Shown: positions 44,478-58,397, counted from the first letter of the stretch. The stretch: 64,000 bases of DNA from CAWCHZ01 sp963795555 (GCA_963795555.1 CAWCHZ010000002.1:1550001-1614000), one strand, 5' to 3'. Numbers and translations: made by a program. Notes: generated by a model from the sequence alone, not told the origin.

Positions 44478-45734
44478 TCAGGCCGCGTGGGCGGCGCGCC
44501 CGATCGCCCGCGGCACCAGCGCGCGCATGCGGGCCAGCAGGGCGCGCACCTCCCAGTCGTCGGCGAGCTCGAGCGCACGCTCGCAGGCCGCGACGCACTC
44601 GCGCGGCCGGGCGGTGCGGGCGAGCGCGTGCGCGTGGCGCGACCAGGCCACCGCCGACTCCGGCTCCGCGCGCGTCGCCTCCTCGGTCGCCGAGACCTCG
44701 GCGCCGACATCGCCGAGCAGGTGGCAGGCGAGCGCGAGGTCGAGCAGCCCCTCGGCGCTGGCACCCAGCGAGCGAGCCCGCAGCAGCGCGTCGCGGGCCG
44801 CACCGCGCTGCATCCGCCGCAGCCGCAGCCGGCCGATGCGCTCCCAGGCGGCGGCGTCCCGGGGGGTGCGCTCGGCGACGCGCTGAGCGGCGTCGAGCGC
44901 CAGGTCGACGGCGCCCATGTCCTCGTAGATGCGTGCGGCGAAGCGATGCGGAGCGGGCCGCTCGCCCTCCACCCGCGCCCAATCGCGCACCACGCGCGCC
45001 GCCGCGGCAAGGTCGCCGCTCTCCCAGAAGGCAAGCGTCATCAGGCGCAGGACGGCGACGTTGGTGGGGTCCGCGTCGCGCGCGTAGATCAGTCGCTGGG
45101 AGGCCAGCGCGTAGTCGCCTTCGGCCATCGCGTGCTGGGCGGCGGTCATGAAGCGCTGCAGGCGCTCGGCGCCGGGGTCGGGCTTGGAGAAGTCCACGAA
45201 CTGCAGCGATCCCGCCGGCACCGTCCGCACGCCGAGCTGGAAGCGCACGCGCGCCCACTGCTGCACGTCGTCGTCATCGCCGCTGAAGTAGATCCCGGTC
45301 ACGTTGCCGACGCCCCACTCCGGGTAGGCCAGGCAGCGCGCGTAGCGGTGGACGACCGAGTGATCGGGCGTGCGGTCGCCGAAGGGGTCGTGGCGACGGC
45401 GGTCGGCGTCGTGCTCGCGCGCCCGCTGCTCGGCCTCGTAGGCGCGCCTGCCCGCCTCCTCGCGCGCGCGGCGGGTAGCGGCCGCCGAGGCCCGCACCGC
45501 GTTGCGCGACACGCGCCCCCCGCGTGACTGGTCGGCGAGCTGCTCGAGCTGGTCGGCGGCCTGGTTGATCGCCTTGAGGTGGCGCTCGTGCTCGAGCTGC
45601 TTGCCGGGTGGAGCGAGATCCGGGTGCCAGCGCTTGGCCAGGCGCCGACGCGCGAGCTGGACCTCGCGCTGGCCGAACGGGGCCTCCAGCTCCAACAGCA
45701 GCAGCGACTGCTCGACATCGAGGATCTGCGCCAC
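44478..45734 (-). CDS. J-domain protein with TPR-like C-terminal region
   Basis: 418 residues. An N-terminal J domain contains LAKRWHPDL with HPD at 37-39, so it should stimulate a DnaK-type Hsp70. A linker of charged residues follows (TRRAREEAGRRAYEAEQRAREHDADRRR). From about residue 240 the protein reads as helical repeats (AEGDYALASQRLIYARDADPTNVAVLRLMTLAFWESGDLAAAARV), TPR-like. GTG at 45734 lies 6 nt after a TACATT box, so leaderless. It shares a 30-bp divergent promoter region with ettA. Confidence 0.8.
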   Translation of the reverse strand: MAQILDVEQSLLLLELEAPFGQREVQLARRRLAKRWHPDLAPPGKQLEHERHLKAINQAADQLEQLADQSRGGRVSRNAVRASAAATRRAREEAGRRAYEAEQRAREHDADRRRHDPFGDRTPDHSVVHRYARCLAYPEWGVGNVTGIYFSGDDDDVQQWARVRFQLGVRTVPAGSLQFVDFSKPDPGAERLQRFMTAAQHAMAEGDYALASQRLIYARDADPTNVAVLRLMTLAFWESGDLAAAARVVRDWARVEGERPAPHRFAARIYEDMGAVDLALDAAQRVAERTPRDAAAWERIGRLRLRRMQRGAARDALLRARSLGASAEGLLDLALACHLLGDVGAEVSATEEATRAEPESAVAWSRHAHALARTARPRECVAACERALELADDWEVRALLARMRALVPRAIGRAAHAA

Positions 45735-45740
45735 CGGCCT

Positions 45741-45750
45741 AATGTAGCTT
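45741..45750. promoter_or_regulatory. Overlapping divergent -10 boxes of J-domain gene and ettA
   Basis: AATGTAGCTT holds TACATT on the minus strand (45746-45741) and TAGCTT on the plus strand (45745-45750), sharing two base pairs. The start codons are at 45734 and 45765, only 30 bp apart. RNA polymerase could not occupy both boxes at once, so the promoters should exclude one another. Confidence 0.6.
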
Positions 45751-45764
45751 CCCTGGCGATCACG

Positions 45765-47425
<1,661 letters not shown>

Positions 47426-47429
<4 letters not shown>

Positions 47430-48481
47430 CGCTCGAAGGGCTCCTGCGCGTCCAGGCGCCGCGCGAACGCCGCGATCAGCCGCGCGCTCGCCTCGATGTC
47501 GTCGAGCTGCGCCAGCTCGACGGGTGAGTGCATGTAGCGCAACGGGATCGACACCAGCCCGGTGGGGATCCCGGCGCGGCTGAGCTGCACCGCGTCGGCG
47601 TCGGTGCCGGTCGCCCGCGTGGTGGCCGCGATCGTATAGGGGATCTCCTCAGCCGTCGCGGCCTCGATCAGCAGCTCGGTCGCGCGCGGGCTGAGCGTCG
47701 AGCCGCGACCGATCACCGGTCCGCTGCCAAACGTGTGCTTGCCCAGCTCGCGCACCTCGACGCCGGGGGCGTCGGTCTCGAAGGTGACGTCGACGGCGAT
47801 CGCCACGTCGGGCTCGAGCGCGAACGCGGTCGTGCGCGACCCGGCGAAGTTGATCTCCTCCTGGACCGCGGCAACCGCCACCACCTCGCCGGGCGCACCG
47901 CCGGACTCGGCCACCAGCCGCGCCGCCTCCAGTGCGACATAGGCGCCGATGCGGTTGTCCAGCGCGCGCGAGACGATGCGCCCGTTGGGCAGCTCGAGCG
48001 GATCGCCGCTGAGCACCGCCACGTCGCCGACGCGCACGATCCGCTCCGCCTCCTCGCCGTCCTTGGCACCGATGTCGATGTGCAGATCGCGGATCTCGGT
48101 GACCTTCTTGCGCTCCTCCTCCTTGAGCAGGTGGATCGGCTTCTTGCCGAGCACGCCCGGCACTCGCCCGGCGGCGGTCAGCAGCTCCACCCGCTGACCC
48201 ACCAGCACCTGCGAGTCCCAGCCACCAACGCCAGCGACGAACAGCAGGCCCTTCTCGTCGATGTGGGTGACCATCAGTCCGATCTCGTCGATGTGGCCGA
48301 CGATCGTCAGCCGTCGACCGTCGGCGCGGCCAGCGACCCGCGCCGTGGAGGAGCCGAGCGCATCGCCACCAACCTGCGCGAACGCGCCGGCCGCCTCGCG
48401 CCAGACGGCGGCGGGCTCGCTCTCGTAGCCCGATGGGCCGGGTGCGCGCAGCAGGCGCTCGAGAATCTCGGGAATGGCCAT
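47426..48481 (-). CDS. M42-family metallopeptidase
   Basis: Dodecameric aminopeptidase/deblocking peptidase family, 351 residues. Metal and catalytic residues lie in IVGHIDEIGLMVTHID (H and D), SRALDNRIGAY (D), AAVQEEINFAGS (general-base EE) and VDVTFETDAP (D), with YMHSPVELAQLDD near the end. ATG at 48481 is chosen; TTG at 48487 is an alternative. TAGAGT at 48496-48491 is 9 nt upstream, a plausible leaderless promoter. It is downstream of acnA on the same strand with a repeat array between them. Confidence 0.92.
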
Positions 48482-48493
48482 CCGCAATGGACT

Positions 48494-48561
48494 CTATTCG
48501 AGTAGGCCGTCGGGCAGCTGTTCGAGCAGGCGGGACATCTGTTCGCGCAGGCCGCGCAGCC

Positions 48562-48586
<25 letters not shown>
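48494..48586 (-). repeat. Degenerate 21-24-bp repeat of the acnA 3' end, with 14-codon micro-ORF
   Basis: The last codons of acnA (RGLLE and stop, 48563-48586) are followed downstream by three diverged copies at 48540-48562, 48519-48539 and 48495-48518. A 14-codon frame MSRLLEQLPDGLLE runs from ATG 48538 to TAG 48494, ending with the same four residues as aconitase, 12 nt before the M42 peptidase ATG. Confidence 0.75.
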
Positions 48587-51528
<2,942 letters not shown>

Positions 51529-51736
51529 TTTCAAAAAGCTCCTCGAGCGGTCAGAGTCAGATCGGGCGCGGTGGCGGCGCGCCATTGGTGGGACGGGCGC
51601 CGAGCGCGGGGAGCGCGCGCCGCGAGCGCGCCTCCAGCAGGGAGGATATGTGGCCGCAGTCGGGCGGGCGCAGGCGCGGCGCGCGAGCGCGACGGGCGCA
51701 GCCCGAGCGGACCCCGCCAGGGGCCCAGCGCGGCCT

Positions 51737-53464
51737 CTAGCCGGCGTGGCGGCGACGCCGGCGGCGCTCGCGAACGACCGCGGCCGCGAACGCGGCGGCC
51801 AGGTCGGTGCCGGCGGCGACATTGCCGATCCGCAGCACCATCTCGCCGATCACCAGCGGGTCGAAATCGCGTTCGATGACGGCATCGATCGCGTCGTCGA
51901 GCATCGAGGAGCCGCGACGACGCGCCTCGATCGCTCGACTGCGACTGCGCTGCTGGTCGCCGATGCGCCGCGGCTCGGGCGTCCGCTCGGCAGCTTCAGC
52001 GGCGCTCCGGCTGCCAGCATGCGCGCGCTGGACGGGCATCGAGGAGGCCGACAGCGAGCGGGGCTCCTGACGGCGCTTGGCGAGCAGGCTCTGGCCGAAG
52101 GCGGTCCGCAGCCACTGCCAGACGGCATCGTCGTTGCCGTTGGAGGGCACGATCCCACCGGCCGGCTGGACCGTGCCGAGCCCGGCGATCGCCGGCTCGC
52201 GGTCGAAGGTCCCGACGGCATCGACAGCCGCGCGCGGGGGCACCCACTTGAGCAGGTCGGGGTAGTCGAAGTCCGCGACCGGCAGCCGCTCGGCGAGTCG
52301 CCACAGCCGCCGTGCCTCGCTGACGAGATAGCCCTGATCGAGCACCTCGCCGGGCGGCGCCTGGCCGCTCACCGCCCCGATCAGCGCGCCCGCCATCGAG
52401 GCGATCGTGTCCGTATCCGAGCCGAGCTGGTTGACGCAGATCACGAGACCTTCATCCGGCGCTGAGCTGAACAGCCAGGCCAGCAGCGCGGCGAGCAGGA
52501 CGGTGGGAATCCCAGCCGTGCGCGTGCGCGGCTCCAGCCCTCCCCACGCGGCGAGCAGCCGCTCGTAGCGCTTGGCGGGGTTGGCACGCGCGCGCGAATC
52601 GAGCTGCTTGACGAGCCCGAGCGCGCCGTCGATCGCGCGATCGATCGCCAGCCGCAGCCGCTCACCCGTGCCCTGCTCCCACAGCGGCAGCCACATCGTG
52701 CCGAGCGTCTCGTGACCGGAGAGCAGCTCCGGGATCGCGCGCAGCGACTCCAGCAGCTCGCGCCAGACGGCCGGTCCCGAGGCCTGGCGCTCGTCGAGCG
52801 CATGGCGCAGCGTGAGCGCATGGAAGGCCGCGCCGAGCAGCCCGCTGGGATGGCCGTGGGTGCAGATCGCGTTGATCAGCACGTCCTCGACGAGCCGGTC
52901 GCTCTCGCCGGGCGTCGCGGCCCAGACGTGCGGCTGGATCCGCGTCGCGGCGCCGTTGTCGGCCCCGTCGAGGTAGTCGAGATCCTCGTCGAAGAAGTTC
53001 GTCGACCACCGGACATGACGGGGCGTGAGGTGCTGGGCGGCAAGGCGCATGCGGCGGTCGGAGCCCAGCCCGTAGGAGAGGAAGATCGGCAGCTCGACCT
53101 TCGAGAAGGCCTCGACGTTGAAGCGACCGGATGCCCGAATCGCCCGGCCGGTGGCCAGCCGCAGCTGCGTGTCGTCCGAGTAGCAGCCCACCGGCAGCTC
53201 GACGCTGGGGCCCAGCCGCGCGTCGATCCGGTACAGCCAGGGTTGCGCTGCGGAGACCCGCTCGCCAACGTGCTCGCCGACGCCACGACGCTGGTCGAGC
53301 GCCCCGCGATCGCTGACGCCCTCGGTCACGAATCCCAGCGCATCGCCCCACGCGGCCCACAGCGCCGATGCCTCGATCGCCCGCGCGCGCCGCTCGCTGG
53401 CGGTCAACTCGTCCGTGGCGGGATGCGCGCCGGCAAGCACGGCAGCGTCAATTGATTGGACCAT
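51737..53464 (-). CDS. ADP-ribosylglycohydrolase-family protein
   Basis: DraG/ADP-ribosyl-hydrolase family, which removes ADP-ribose from proteins or small molecules. The core (about 35-415) has CYSDDTQLRLATGRAI for metal 1, and QLGSDTDTIASMAGALIGAVSG for metal 2, both complete. A further 160 residues at the C-terminus, basic and ending RRRRRRHAG, are not part of the family core and are of unknown function. A TAAAGT box (53478-53473) lies 8 nt before ATG 53464, so leaderless; this promoter region is relatively AT-rich. The actual substrate is unknown. Confidence 0.88.
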   Translation of the reverse strand: MVQSIDAAVLAGAHPATDELTASERRARAIEASALWAAWGDALGFVTEGVSDRGALDQRRGVGEHVGERVSAAQPWLYRIDARLGPSVELPVGCYSDDTQLRLATGRAIRASGRFNVEAFSKVELPIFLSYGLGSDRRMRLAAQHLTPRHVRWSTNFFDEDLDYLDGADNGAATRIQPHVWAATPGESDRLVEDVLINAICTHGHPSGLLGAAFHALTLRHALDERQASGPAVWRELLESLRAIPELLSGHETLGTMWLPLWEQGTGERLRLAIDRAIDGALGLVKQLDSRARANPAKRYERLLAAWGGLEPRTRTAGIPTVLLAALLAWLFSSAPDEGLVICVNQLGSDTDTIASMAGALIGAVSGQAPPGEVLDQGYLVSEARRLWRLAERLPVADFDYPDLLKWVPPRAAVDAVGTFDREPAIAGLGTVQPAGGIVPSNGNDDAVWQWLRTAFGQSLLAKRRQEPRSLSASSMPVQRAHAGSRSAAEAAERTPEPRRIGDQQRSRSRAIEARRRGSSMLDDAIDAVIERDFDPLVIGEMVLRIGNVAAGTDLAAAFAAAVVRERRRRRRHAG

Positions 53465-53566
53465 TTTTCAGAACTTTACCGCAGAGTCCGCCCGCGGCGG
53501 ACCACTACGCCAGGCGCAAGCCACCCGGCGAACTGCTGGCGGGCATTATCACCGCAAACGTGGCTA

Positions 53567-54838
53567 CTACCTAGCCAGCCACTCGATCGGCGGCCCGAGA
53601 TCCCCGCACAATGCGAGCAACCGTTCGTCGCAACCCGGCCACTCGCGGCAGCGCAGCTCGTAGGCGGCGGGATGCTCGATGCCGGGCTCGAACGTGATCC
53701 AGGCCAGCGGACGCCGCTCGCGAGCGTCACGCCCGGCGCCCGCGATCGCCGCCTCGATCGCGCGCTGATCGGCCACGCTGGCGTACTGGCGCACGACCGA
53801 TTGCCAGACGACGGTGAGCACCCCAGCCTCGCGCACGGACAGCTCGCGCGCCAGCCACGCCGGGGCCCGCGCTCGATCGACGGTCACCCCGGCGGCGGCG
53901 GCGATCGAGAGCGCGTAGCGCAGCCGCGCGATCTGCTGGTGCTCGTCGGGGGACAAGTAGGACTGCAGCGTCACGCGACCCTCGGGCGTCCGGATGTCCA
54001 CGGCGGCGGGGTCGCAGCCACGGCGCGCGCAGATGCTGAGCTGGGGGGCCACGCCCCAGGGATCGTCCAGCGGGAGCCCGCGCCAGGGCTCGGCGATCCG
54101 CAGCGGAGAGGATGGATCGCCCAGCGCGCGGCCACCGACCTCATAGCCATAGCGGTCGGGGATCAGGTTGAGGCCCGCGCAGGCGCCGATCTCGAGCAGC
54201 CGGACGGGCAGGCGGTGGCGCTCGACGAGCCACAGCAGGACGCCATAGAGCGCGGCCGAGCGGCCCGGGTCGTTGACCTGCACGCCGCGGCGCACGCGGG
54301 CGCGGACGTCGTCGAGGTTGGCTGCGATCGTCTCGCGCACCACGGCCCAGAGGCGCTCGAAGCCAGCGCCTCGCGCAGCCTCGGCGTGCCGGTCCGGCGC
54401 GCTCGCGGCGGAGCCGGTGGGCCGGTCCGGCGCGCTCGCGGCCGTGCCGGGCCTGGCGACGCCAGCGGGATAGAAGCTCGCCGCCAGCTCCGGGGCCTTG
54501 CCGATCAGGACGAGCTGATGCAGCGCACCCACCAGGCGCAGGCTTGGCACCGACCCGGGCAGGCAGGGATCGTCCGCGAAGACCGTCGCGACCACGCCGC
54601 CGGCCTCCAGGTCGTCGGCGGCACGTCGGATCAGCTCCACGGCGAGCGGTCCACGACCATGGCGCTCGAGCGCATCAGCGTGCATGCGGAAGCGGACCGG
54701 CAGCGGCAGCGAGCCGGCATCCTGATCGCGCGCGCCGGCAAATACGCTGCTGCCGAGCGTCTGGGCAGCGGTCCCGCGCGCCCTCCCCCCGCCGGGCTCG
54801 GCGCGCCGCTGGCGCGCATCGAATGGCTGCGATCGCAT
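53567..54838 (-). CDS. DUF2332-family protein
   Basis: 423 residues. The segment HADALERHGRGPLAVELIRRAADDLEAGG begins the family's N-terminal helix bundle, and LRLLEIGACAGLNLIPDRYGYEVGG reads like a Rossmann SAM-binding motif, so it may be a methyltransferase-like protein; no activity is established for DUF2332. An internal near-duplicate (APDRPTGSAASAPDR, about residue 130) comes from a local DNA repeat. ATG at 54838 follows a TATTCT box by 9 nt, a leaderless arrangement. It is divergent from the alpha/beta hydrolase. Confidence 0.82.
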   Translation of the reverse strand: MRSQPFDARQRRAEPGGGRARGTAAQTLGSSVFAGARDQDAGSLPLPVRFRMHADALERHGRGPLAVELIRRAADDLEAGGVVATVFADDPCLPGSVPSLRLVGALHQLVLIGKAPELAASFYPAGVARPGTAASAPDRPTGSAASAPDRHAEAARGAGFERLWAVVRETIAANLDDVRARVRRGVQVNDPGRSAALYGVLLWLVERHRLPVRLLEIGACAGLNLIPDRYGYEVGGRALGDPSSPLRIAEPWRGLPLDDPWGVAPQLSICARRGCDPAAVDIRTPEGRVTLQSYLSPDEHQQIARLRYALSIAAAAGVTVDRARAPAWLARELSVREAGVLTVVWQSVVRQYASVADQRAIEAAIAGAGRDARERRPLAWITFEPGIEHPAAYELRCREWPGCDERLLALCGDLGPPIEWLAR

Positions 54839-54973
54839 TGCCACCGCAGAATATGCGAAAAGTCTTGATTGAAGAGATAGGCTTCCGTTTCTGTGGCGGC
54901 GGAGGGTGGCCATACGGCATCACGCGACGGTTGGGGACCGTTTGCCTTGAAGGGCGCTCGCGAGGGGGGCACC

Positions 54974-56146
54974 GTGCGGGCACGCGTCAGCGCCTCCGCT
55001 GGCGCCAGCGAAGCGCGCGGCGGCGTTGGCCTGCGCGGCGACCGCACGACGCGGCGGCGACCGGTCGCGCGCCGGGCGTCGGCGCGCAACGAGGCGCTCA
55101 AGCGCGCGATGCCGATGTCGCGCCTGCTCGCCAACGGGATGGAGTACGCCGACGCCCAGGAGCTCTACGCGCTCGTCGACGCGGGCGCCGATTGGGAGGA
55201 GGCCGCGGCGCGAATCGGCGAGCGGGACGTCGAGTGCGCCGAGCGCGCGCTGGCGGCAGGCCATCGCCAGACCGCCCATAGCTGGTTGCTGCACGCCTCG
55301 GCGAGCTACCGCTTCGGCCAGGTTCCGCTCGTCGACTCCGATCCGCGCAAGCACGAGCTCTGCGACCGGCTGGTCGGCTGCTTCCGGCGTGCCGGCGAGC
55401 TGCACCGACCGCTCTTCCAGCGCGTCGAGATTCCGTGGCGCCACGGGCTGCTGTGCGGCTGGCTGATCGTGCCGGCCCAGGCGACGCCCTGGCCGCTGGT
55501 GATCCACCTCGGTGGCGTCGATGGCTGGTCTGAGGAATACGAGCCAGCGGCCCGCTATCTGACGGCCCGCGGGATCGCATCGCTGCTGATCGACGCGCCG
55601 GGGCTCGGCGGTACGCGCCTGCGCCATCGGCTGCATCTCGACGACAGCGTCGGCTCCGCGCTGAGCACGATCGTCGACTGGACGCAGCGGCTCGCGCGCT
55701 GCTCGGGCCGGATCGGGATCTGGGGCAACAGCCTGGGCGCTTGGCTGGCGGTCGTGGCGGCGGCGCAGGATCGCCGAATCGCCGCCTGCTGCGTCAACGG
55801 CGGCTCGCTGCGACCGACCGAGATCATCGATCGCTACCCGCGCATCGCCGGCAAGTTCGAGCAGCTCACCGGCATCGATGATCCCCGCGAGGCGCGTGCG
55901 CTCGTGGACAGCCTGACGATCGCGCCCGAGCTGCTGATGCGGATGCGCTGCTCGGTGCACTTCATCCATGGCACGCGCGACCAGCTGGTCCTGATCGAGA
56001 ACGCACGCCACCTGTACGACCTGATCGGCAGCCACGACAAGCTCTTCAGCGAGTTCCCGGACGGCGATCACTGCCTCTTCAACAGGTCGCACGGGAAGCA
56101 CTCGCTGCTCGCGGACTGGTTCGCCGAGCGACTGGCCGACGCGTAG
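54974..56146 (+). CDS. Alpha/beta hydrolase, FrsA-like
   Basis: Serine hydrolase of about 390 residues. The nucleophile is in IGIWGNSLGAWLAV (GxSxG), the acid in HGTRDQLV and the histidine in GDHCLFN. The N-terminal half (MPMSRLLANGMEYADAQELYALVDAG onward) is a helical domain as in FrsA and dihydroxypseudooxynicotine hydrolase. The substrate is not evident. GTG at 54974 has a strong GAGGGGGG ribosome binding site; the first 45 residues after it are arginine-rich and not in homologues, so ATG at 55109 is a possible alternative start. Confidence 0.82.
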   Translation: MRARVSASAGASEARGGVGLRGDRTTRRRPVARRASARNEALKRAMPMSRLLANGMEYADAQELYALVDAGADWEEAAARIGERDVECAERALAAGHRQTAHSWLLHASASYRFGQVPLVDSDPRKHELCDRLVGCFRRAGELHRPLFQRVEIPWRHGLLCGWLIVPAQATPWPLVIHLGGVDGWSEEYEPAARYLTARGIASLLIDAPGLGGTRLRHRLHLDDSVGSALSTIVDWTQRLARCSGRIGIWGNSLGAWLAVVAAAQDRRIAACCVNGGSLRPTEIIDRYPRIAGKFEQLTGIDDPREARALVDSLTIAPELLMRMRCSVHFIHGTRDQLVLIENARHLYDLIGSHDKLFSEFPDGDHCLFNRSHGKHSLLADWFAERLADA

Positions 56147-56149
56147 GAG

Positions 56150-57556
56150 CTAGGCGATCGGCAGGGATGGCGCAGGGGCTGCCAGCGGCAGCCCCTGCCC
56201 GAACGAGACCTCCAGCCGAGCGCCGCCGCCGGGGGCGTTGGCCGCCTGCACACGGCCGCCATGTGCTTCCGCCGCCTGGCGCACGATCGCCAGCCCGAGC
56301 CCGGATCCCGGCATGCCCCGCGCGCGCTCGGCGCGATAGAAGCGATCGAAGAGGTGTGGCAGGTCGGCTTCGTCGAAGCCGGGGCCGTGATCGCGAACGC
56401 TCAGCAACCCGTCGCGCAGCGTGACCTCGACGAGCCCGTCGGCGGGGCTCCACTTGCTCGCGTTGTCGAGCAGGTTGGACACGGCGCGACTGATCCGTGC
56501 GCCGTCGCCGCTCACGACGATCGGCTCCAGGTCGAGCTCGAAGCGGATGTCGCTGCGGCGGCGCGCGTGCTCGACCGCCTGACGGACCACCTCATCGAGC
56601 CGCACCTCGTCATCGCCCTTCTCGGCCCTGGCTCCACGCGCGAGCTCGACGACGTCGCCGACGAGTGCGGTCAGCTCGTCGAGCTCCTCGATGATGTCGC
56701 GGCGCAGCGCCTGCTGCTCGGCGTTGGGCAGCCGGTGGGCATCCCCCAGGATCTGGATGTTCGCGCGCAGGCTCGCGATCGGAGTCCGCAGCTCGTGGCT
56801 CGCGTCGGCGATCAGGTGGCGCTGGGCCTCGACCGCGCGCTCCAGCGCGGCGAGGGTGGCGTTGAAGCTGTCCGCGAGTCGCGCCAGCTCATCGCGCCCG
56901 GAGACGTCCAGACGGCGGGAGAGGTCGAGCGTGCCGCTCAGCGTCTCGGCTTGCCTGGTGAAGCGTGCGATTGGCGCGAGCGCAGCGCGAGCGACCAGCG
57001 CCCCGAGCAGCGCCGCCACCGCGATCCCGCCGGCGCCGACGATGATCAGGATCAGCAGCAGGCGGCTGAGCTCGTGGTCGACCTCACCCAGCGGCCGAGC
57101 CACCAGCACCGCGCCATCCGTTCCAGTCCCGACCGTGAGCACGCGCAGGTGGGTGCCGCTGACGGTGCGATCGCTCAGTGCTCGCCCGCGGCCCGCGCGC
57201 GCAATCTGCCTGTCCAAGGCGTTCGAGATCACCTGTGGTGAGGAGCCCTGGCCACCGGGGATCTGGAGCTGGCCACTGGGCGTGAGGAACTCGACGTAGC
57301 CGGATGCGCCACCGAACGGCACGGGCTCGACGTTGCCGGGATGGTCTTTATCGGAGTCGCGCGGCGCGGGGCCGGGGCTTCCCGGCCCGGAACTCGGCGG
57401 ACGCGAGCTGAGCGCCTGCGCCCGCTGGGTGAGCGCGCGGTCGATCTCGCCGCGCAGATCGGCGCGGACGGCGATGTAGAGCGCGGCGGCGGCGATGATC
57501 ACAGCGAGCGCCACGGCTCCGGCCGCCGCGACGGCGATGCGCGCGCGCAGGGTCAT
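56150..57556 (-). CDS. Sensor histidine kinase
   Basis: Membrane sensor of 468 residues. Two membrane helices (about 7-29 and 164-190) flank a periplasmic domain of about 130 residues, followed by HAMP (190-243), HisKA with H254 in DASHELRTPIASL, and HATPase with N-box LLDNASKWSPADG, G1 DHGPGFDEADL and G2 GSGLGLAIV. It resembles MprB-type kinases. ATG at 57556 follows a micro-ORF that ends with the same codons as the response regulator. The signal is unknown. Confidence 0.95.
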   Translation of the reverse strand: MTLRARIAVAAAGAVALAVIIAAAALYIAVRADLRGEIDRALTQRAQALSSRPPSSGPGSPGPAPRDSDKDHPGNVEPVPFGGASGYVEFLTPSGQLQIPGGQGSSPQVISNALDRQIARAGRGRALSDRTVSGTHLRVLTVGTGTDGAVLVARPLGEVDHELSRLLLILIIVGAGGIAVAALLGALVARAALAPIARFTRQAETLSGTLDLSRRLDVSGRDELARLADSFNATLAALERAVEAQRHLIADASHELRTPIASLRANIQILGDAHRLPNAEQQALRRDIIEELDELTALVGDVVELARGARAEKGDDEVRLDEVVRQAVEHARRRSDIRFELDLEPIVVSGDGARISRAVSNLLDNASKWSPADGLVEVTLRDGLLSVRDHGPGFDEADLPHLFDRFYRAERARGMPGSGLGLAIVRQAAEAHGGRVQAANAPGGGARLEVSFGQGLPLAAPAPSLPIA

Positions 57557-57589
57557 GGCTCGCGCAGCAGCATCATGGCTCGCGCAGCA
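57553..57589 (-). repeat. Duplicated stop/start junction between response regulator and kinase
   Basis: A 17-bp sequence at 57573-57589 (end of the response regulator, LREP and stop) recurs at 57553-57569 around the kinase start. The result is an extra frame MMLLREP from 57576 to 57553 that ends with the same residues as the response regulator and whose stop overlaps the kinase ATG (ATGA). Confidence 0.85.
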
Positions 57590-58247
57590 CGTAGCCGACC
57601 CCGCGCACCGTATGGATCAGCGGTCGCGCGCCGGCGTCCTGGAGCTTGCGCCGCAGGTAGCCGATGTAGACCCGCAGCGCGTTGGATCCCGGGCCGAAGT
57701 CATAGCCCCACACGCTCTGGTAGATCACGCTGTGGGTCAGGACCCGCTGAGGATTGCGGAGCAGCAGCTCCAGCAGCTGGAACTCGGTGCGGGTGAGCTC
57801 GCAGAACGTTCCGCCGACGTTGACGCCGTGGCGTGTCGCATCGAGGCGCAGCTCGGCAAACGCGGGACCGCGATCGTCACCATCGTTGGCGCTGCGGCGC
57901 AGCAGAGCGCGCAGCCGAGCCTTGAGCTCCTCGACGTCGAAGGGCTTGACGAGGTAGTCATCGGCACCGGCGTCGAGACCCTCGATCCGGTCGGCCACGG
58001 CGTCGCGCGCGGTGAGGACGAGGATCGGCACCCGACTGCCGAGCCGGCGCACGCGCCGGCAGACCTCGAGGCCATCGATGTCGGGCAGCCCGAGGTCGAG
58101 CACGATCGCGTCGGGTACGCGATCGACCACCATCTCCAGGCCAGCCGCTCCATCGGCAGCCGTCTGGATGTCATAGCCGGCCAGCGAGAGCGCCCGACGC
58201 AGGGCATCGCGTACGGCACGGTCGTCGTCCACCACCAGCAGGCTCAT
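57573..58247 (-). CDS. OmpR-family response regulator
   Basis: 224 residues: receiver domain with D51 (VLDLGLPDIDG), VVDDD acidic pocket, LTA and VKPFD lysine; a winged-helix output domain (about 130-224) ends RVYIGYLRRKLQDAGARPLIHTVRGVGYVLREP. It resembles MprA/TcrA-type regulators and is co-transcribed with the sensor kinase downstream. Targets are unknown. No Shine-Dalgarno is obvious before ATG 58247. Confidence 0.96.
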   Translation of the reverse strand: MSLLVVDDDRAVRDALRRALSLAGYDIQTAADGAAGLEMVVDRVPDAIVLDLGLPDIDGLEVCRRVRRLGSRVPILVLTARDAVADRIEGLDAGADDYLVKPFDVEELKARLRALLRRSANDGDDRGPAFAELRLDATRHGVNVGGTFCELTRTEFQLLELLLRNPQRVLTHSVIYQSVWGYDFGPGSNALRVYIGYLRRKLQDAGARPLIHTVRGVGYVLREP

Positions 58248-58323
58248 TGGTGCTGATTGTGACGCGTACGGACGGCGAGGCCGGAGACTCCTACGCAGCT
58301 CTTAGGCAGGCCGGCAACCACGC

Positions 58324-58388
58324 GGGCGCACGGCGGTTCGGCCTCGGGCGCACGGCGGTTCGGCCTCGGGCGGCGGCGGTTCGGCCTC
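58324..58388 (+). repeat. 22-bp tandem repeat, three copies
   Basis: GGGCGCACGGCGGTTCGGCC plus TC stands at 58324-58345 and 58346-58367, with a diverged third copy at 58368-58388. The array lies between the downstream membrane-protein gene (end at 58398) and the response-regulator start. Confidence 0.93.
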
Positions 58389-58397
58389 GACGCAGCG

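Noticed and set aside
51529..51736. Small gene between acnA and the DraG-like gene
   Set aside because: Frames here are arginine-rich and short, with no start signal; the stretch appears to be the acnA upstream region, with TATCCT at 51648-51643 (minus strand) as a weak -10 candidate.
54355..54430. Deletion or frameshift in the DUF2332 gene caused by an internal repeat
   Set aside because: The repeat (GCCGGTCCGGCGCGCTCGCG in two copies) keeps the frame and only adds a short SAASAPDR-type loop; family motifs continue on both sides.
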